A stretch of 8,927 nucleotides of DNA. It comes from Pseudomonadota bacterium (lineage in GTDB: Bacteria > Pseudomonadota > Gammaproteobacteria > Burkholderiales > Burkholderiaceae_B). Positions 8,001-8,927 of this stretch are shown piece after piece. Under the pieces are notes generated by a model that was not told the DNA's origin, did not search any database, and worked only from the letters and a program-made list of their open reading frames with translations. Numbering within the stretch: position 1 is the first letter of the stretch; every line of letters begins with the position of its first letter. Both the position numbers and the translations under genes were made by a program. The DNA lies in the NCBI GenBank assembly GCA_023432075.1, contig JAEYVD010000366.1:1-8927 (forward strand). The letters are read 5' to 3'.

Positions 8001-8692
8001 GCAAGGGCATTCCCGACATAGACGACCGGGATGTCCTCCCTCGCTACCGCCGCGGCCGCAACAATAGGGACGGCATCAATCAATCCTGAATTGGTGATGG
8101 TCACATTGCCCCGGGACCCGTTATTCACCAGCAGCGCGGGACCCACGGTGTTTTGCGTCCACGAGCCGATCAGGCCGTCGCTGGTGCCGCGCAGGGTTCC
8201 GGAATTGATGATGCTGACGCTGCTGTTGTTCGAATTACCGATCTTCACGCCGGAAGTCAGCGCGGCAGCAATGCCGAACGTCGAAGGCGCCACGAGTCCC
8301 CGATTCTCGAACCGCACGTTGTTGCCCAACAAGGTGATGGTTGCGTCGTCTGCAGGGATCGGGCCGGGCACGACCTGGGCATCGTCCAGCACCCTGACGA
8401 TCATGTTGTTGAAGGGCGCTGAGAAGCCCAGCATGTCCCCGCTGCATTCCACCACTGCGCCCGAACCGAACGGGGTGCACCCAGCCTGGGCGGCCAGTGG
8501 CATGGCCAAGCCGCCAAAGGCGGCAGCGATCGCAAAGCCCAGCCCAGTCATGCGCGGTGCGCCCGGCACGACGGAAGCGGTCGCGCCGCCATCAGTTCCT
8601 CCCGCCCCCTTGCAACGAGCCCGGGCAGTTTCGGGTGTAGCCACCCAGGCACCCAAGGCCTGGTTCCAGATCGAGCGGAAAGACGTATTCAT
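5090..8692 (-). CDS. Type Va autotransporter with ESPR and PATR-repeat passenger (AT2)
   Basis: This 1200-aa surface or secreted protein opens with an extended signal peptide region (residues 1-29, MNTSFRSIWNQALGAWVATP and following), matching the Trp-Asn-x-Ala-Leu-Gly-x-Trp-Val-Ala pattern of the ESPR family. A conventional signal peptide follows (~48-70), with likely cleavage after AQA. The mature N-terminus carries two cysteines (72 and 83). Residues ~126-280 contain five N-x-G elements (e.g. NSGTL, NTGTI, NAGTI). Residues ~440-655 contain three PATR-type beta-strand repeats (e.g. LSGTGGLVKSGASELVL). An autochaperone follows (~671-790), then a Gly/Pro-rich insert (795-817), a helical linker (~820-890) and the beta-barrel (~923-1200) ending LNLRWRY. 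The terminal residue is Tyr rather than Phe but still aromatic. No protease or lipase signature was seen, so an adhesin-like role is inferred. The ESPR fixes the ATG at 8692 even though no Shine-Dalgarno sequence precedes it. Confidence 0.95.
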   Translation of the reverse strand: MNTSFRSIWNQALGAWVATPETARARCKGAGGTDGGATASVVPGAPRMTGLGFAIAAAFGGLAMPLAAQAGCTPFGSGAVVECSGDMLGFSAPFNNMIVRVLDDAQVVPGPIPADDATITLLGNNVRFENRGLVAPSTFGIAAALTSGVKIGNSNNSSVSIINSGTLRGTSDGLIGSWTQNTVGPALLVNNGSRGNVTITNSGLIDAVPIVAAAAVAREDIPVVYVGNALAPMGNGPAVNMTNTGTITGRVALQGLDELVAGGHTGNVFTNAGTINGSVSLGAGVGTNIFNALTGSSVSPGQGTAVQLAVMGSTVTFAAAGIVDSGAGGNGILNLLNGVGGVTGIGNVGVIDGASYINFKQLAVGSGAWTLIGQFSSGAGSSVQLNGGSLAVDNNAAFGSSAVSANGGALRAALAGVDVANDIVVGPSRLTVDGTNKITLSGQLSGTGGLVKSGASELVLSHASNLYTGGTEINGGTLTVSGVGALGTGGVSVTGDSTLAALTDLTLDKNVALGANLTLGGSHAMTLSGTLSGIGSLTNDTGKTLVLSGVNTHGGGVNLKSGDLVITNPGALGSGPLTVNASSGVTLSTTAPMAISNTLKLQSDLNLQADNDLALMGDISGQGGLLKMGAGMLKLSGDGSAYSGALTVQAGGLNMAGGVLGGELIIGSGASLSGSGRVGTTTLQSGATLSPSSTAPLTVAGDLTFSPGSVYNVTADPASSASSRVQVTGRANLAGSVLHVGPDGGFKSTQKYTIMAANTLNGTFDSVSSNFAYLTPTLNYGAKQVTLQLDRKQTGGGTPATPEAPGSSGNPGTPGTPIAFAEAAITSNQRSVANALDSLPAGSALHEYILTLPEGLPPQVFNSLTGEAHASVASNLMSGTASPRTLPMQRLRANLNAGMRPGAPTAQAGGPLPASALPSSNAQPAWAELIGNWQTQKDNGNAAQVRQHTGGIFMGADHEIGQSGWRLGGAVGYTDSKISVDDRSSNADVSGYSATLYGGKSFAAGVGKLNFLAGAAYTWHDVGTTRYASVAGELEKLTSEYGASTAQLFTEVGYALPLTGSTRIEPFVGFAWSDLRTRAFSESGGSAALNGHSSSDKQTSSTLGLRTQTDFNIGDAEARLHAMAGWRHAFGGLAAETTMAFEGSQTFTVAGTPIARNAALAELGAEVAMSRDTTLALTYSGQYGGGNREHGGSLNLRWRY
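6242..6310 (-). other. Gly/Pro/Thr-rich insert between AT2 autochaperone and helical linker
   Basis: AT2 residues 795-817 run GGGTPATPEAPGSSGN followed by PGTPGTP. The alignable position in AT1 goes straight from the last autochaperone strand (VSLQLAQ) to the linker (PFASAAVTGNQRAV), so this is an insertion relative to the paralogue. Such a segment should be flexible and disordered, acting as a spacer between the passenger stalk and the barrel linker. Confidence 0.75.
6728..7366 (-). repeat. Three PATR-type beta-strand repeats in the AT2 passenger
   Basis: Three segments at AT2 residues ~443-479, ~530-567 and ~618-655 share the pattern (L/I)SG-x-G-x-L-x-(K/N)-x-(G)-x-x-L-x-L-S followed by a (Y)-x-GG-x-x-(V/I)-x-GG-x-L-x-(V/I) strand. 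This is the autotransporter-associated beta-strand repeat (PATR, PF12951/TIGR02601 in my recollection). Each would contribute one or two rungs of the passenger beta-helix. The first is closest to consensus (LVKSGASELVL, YTGGTEINGGTLTV). Confidence 0.75.
7853..8317 (-). repeat. N-x-G repeats in the N-terminal half of the AT2 passenger
   Basis: Five elements of the form hydrophobic-x-N-(R/S/T/A)-G-(L/T)-hydrophobic occur with Asn at residues 130, 163, 201, 243 and 271: NRGLV, NSGTL, NSGLI, NTGTI and NAGTI. Spacing is 28-42 residues. Similar N-(S/T)-G-x-I motifs mark beta-helix turns in many proteobacterial autotransporters. The rung assignment is inferred. Confidence 0.6.
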
Positions 8693-8790
8693 AGCGATAA
8701 AAGTGGACTAACTGAAATAATTTGAATCAAAACTAGCGAAAAAACGCCGTTTTTGAAAACTCTAGTAACTTTTTAATTATAGGGACGGGA
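8693..8790 (-). promoter_or_regulatory. AT-rich leader of AT2 with candidate -10 box
   Basis: This stretch is far richer in A+T than anything else in the window. On the minus strand a perfect TATAAT lies at 8781-8776, about 84 bases before the AT2 ATG. Upstream of it the best -35 resemblance is TTGGCG with only a 14-base spacer, so the -35 is poor and an activator may be needed. Between the -10 and the ATG lie a 7-bp-arm palindrome (8740-8746/8748-8754, AAAAACG-C-CGTTTTT) and an imperfect direct repeat (8721-8736 and 8752-8765, both starting TTTGAA and ending CTAG) with a 31-bp period, about three helical turns. The last 20 bases before the ATG have no Shine-Dalgarno match. Promoter function is inferred. 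Confidence 0.45.
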
Positions 8791-8867
8791 TGTGGCGCCA
8801 ATGCGCGATGAACGTGCCGTTTTCGGGCTAGATCGGCCTTTTCGATGGGTGGGCAATCAGGGCGAAA

Positions 8868-8927
8868 TCAGCCGCTGGCCAGGCCGATCAGGCGCAGCGC
8901 CGATAACGGCGAGGGCCGCCCATAAGG
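8868..8927 (-). CDS. Possible C-terminal end of an upstream minus-strand gene (partial)
   Basis: Reading inward from the window end on the minus strand gives 19 codons and a TGA at 8870-8868 (translation PYGRPSPLSALRLIGLASG). The third codon positions are mostly G or C, as expected for a real gene here. A second frame ending at 8857 (…ALAVIGAAPDRPGQRLISP) is also open but has weaker third-position GC. The fragment is too short to identify a family or to be sure it is coding. Confidence 0.3.
   Translation of the reverse strand, partial: PYGRPSPLSALRLIGLASG

Noticed and set aside
579..8692. Passenger protease or lipase function for AT1 or AT2
   Set aside because: No chymotrypsin-like GDSG, subtilisin-like GTSMA or GDSL motif was found in either passenger.
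8693..8790. Possible BvgA binding site, given the Bordetella-like context
   Set aside because: I saw no paired heptads close to TTTCCTA in inverted arrangement; only loose matches such as TTTCAGT occur.
8831..8889. Inverted repeat GATCGGCC / GGCCGATC separated by 43 bases
   Set aside because: The 8-bp arms are GC-rich and far apart with no T-run; chance is the simplest explanation.
8857..8927. Alternative minus-strand frame at the window edge ending in RLISP
   Set aside because: Third-position GC is weaker than in the frame ending at 8868; both are too short to settle, so only the better one was listed at low confidence.

Overview
The window looks like a high-GC betaproteobacterial chromosome, most likely Bordetella/Achromobacter-like (Alcaligenaceae/Burkholderiales). 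This is inferred from GC-rich codon use, large type V autotransporters and an extended signal peptide (ESPR) on one of them; no rRNA or marker gene is present to prove it.

Layout. Positions 1-284 (+) are the 3' end of a D-2-hydroxyacid dehydrogenase gene. Three complete genes follow, all on the minus strand. In transcription order they are: a 1200-aa classical autotransporter with an ESPR (8692 to 5090, here AT2); a 247-aa protein with a single N-terminal membrane anchor and no recognised family (5022 to 4279); and a second autotransporter of 1182 aa (4127 to 579, here AT1). The gaps are 67 and 151 bases with no convincing terminator, so one transcript is possible. A 235-base stretch beyond AT2 holds its AT-rich leader, a candidate promoter and perhaps the last codons of another minus-strand gene.

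How they fit together. Both autotransporters should cross the inner membrane by Sec, insert a C-terminal 12-stranded barrel into the outer membrane with BAM, and expose a beta-helical passenger on the surface. Their last ~500 residues (autochaperone, helical linker, barrel) are clearly paralogous. Their passengers are unrelated: AT1 has about nine ~50-residue repeats of the T5SS/PEP-CTERM type, while AT2 has N-x-G repeats followed by PATR-type beta-strand repeats. The pair therefore looks like a duplicated secretion module fitted with two different surface structures, with a small membrane-anchored protein of unknown role between them. No passenger protease motif, CRISPR array, tRNA, rRNA or insertion sequence was seen. 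The most notable points are the passenger swap, the intervening unknown protein, and the AT-rich AT2 leader with its direct repeat and missing Shine-Dalgarno sequence.
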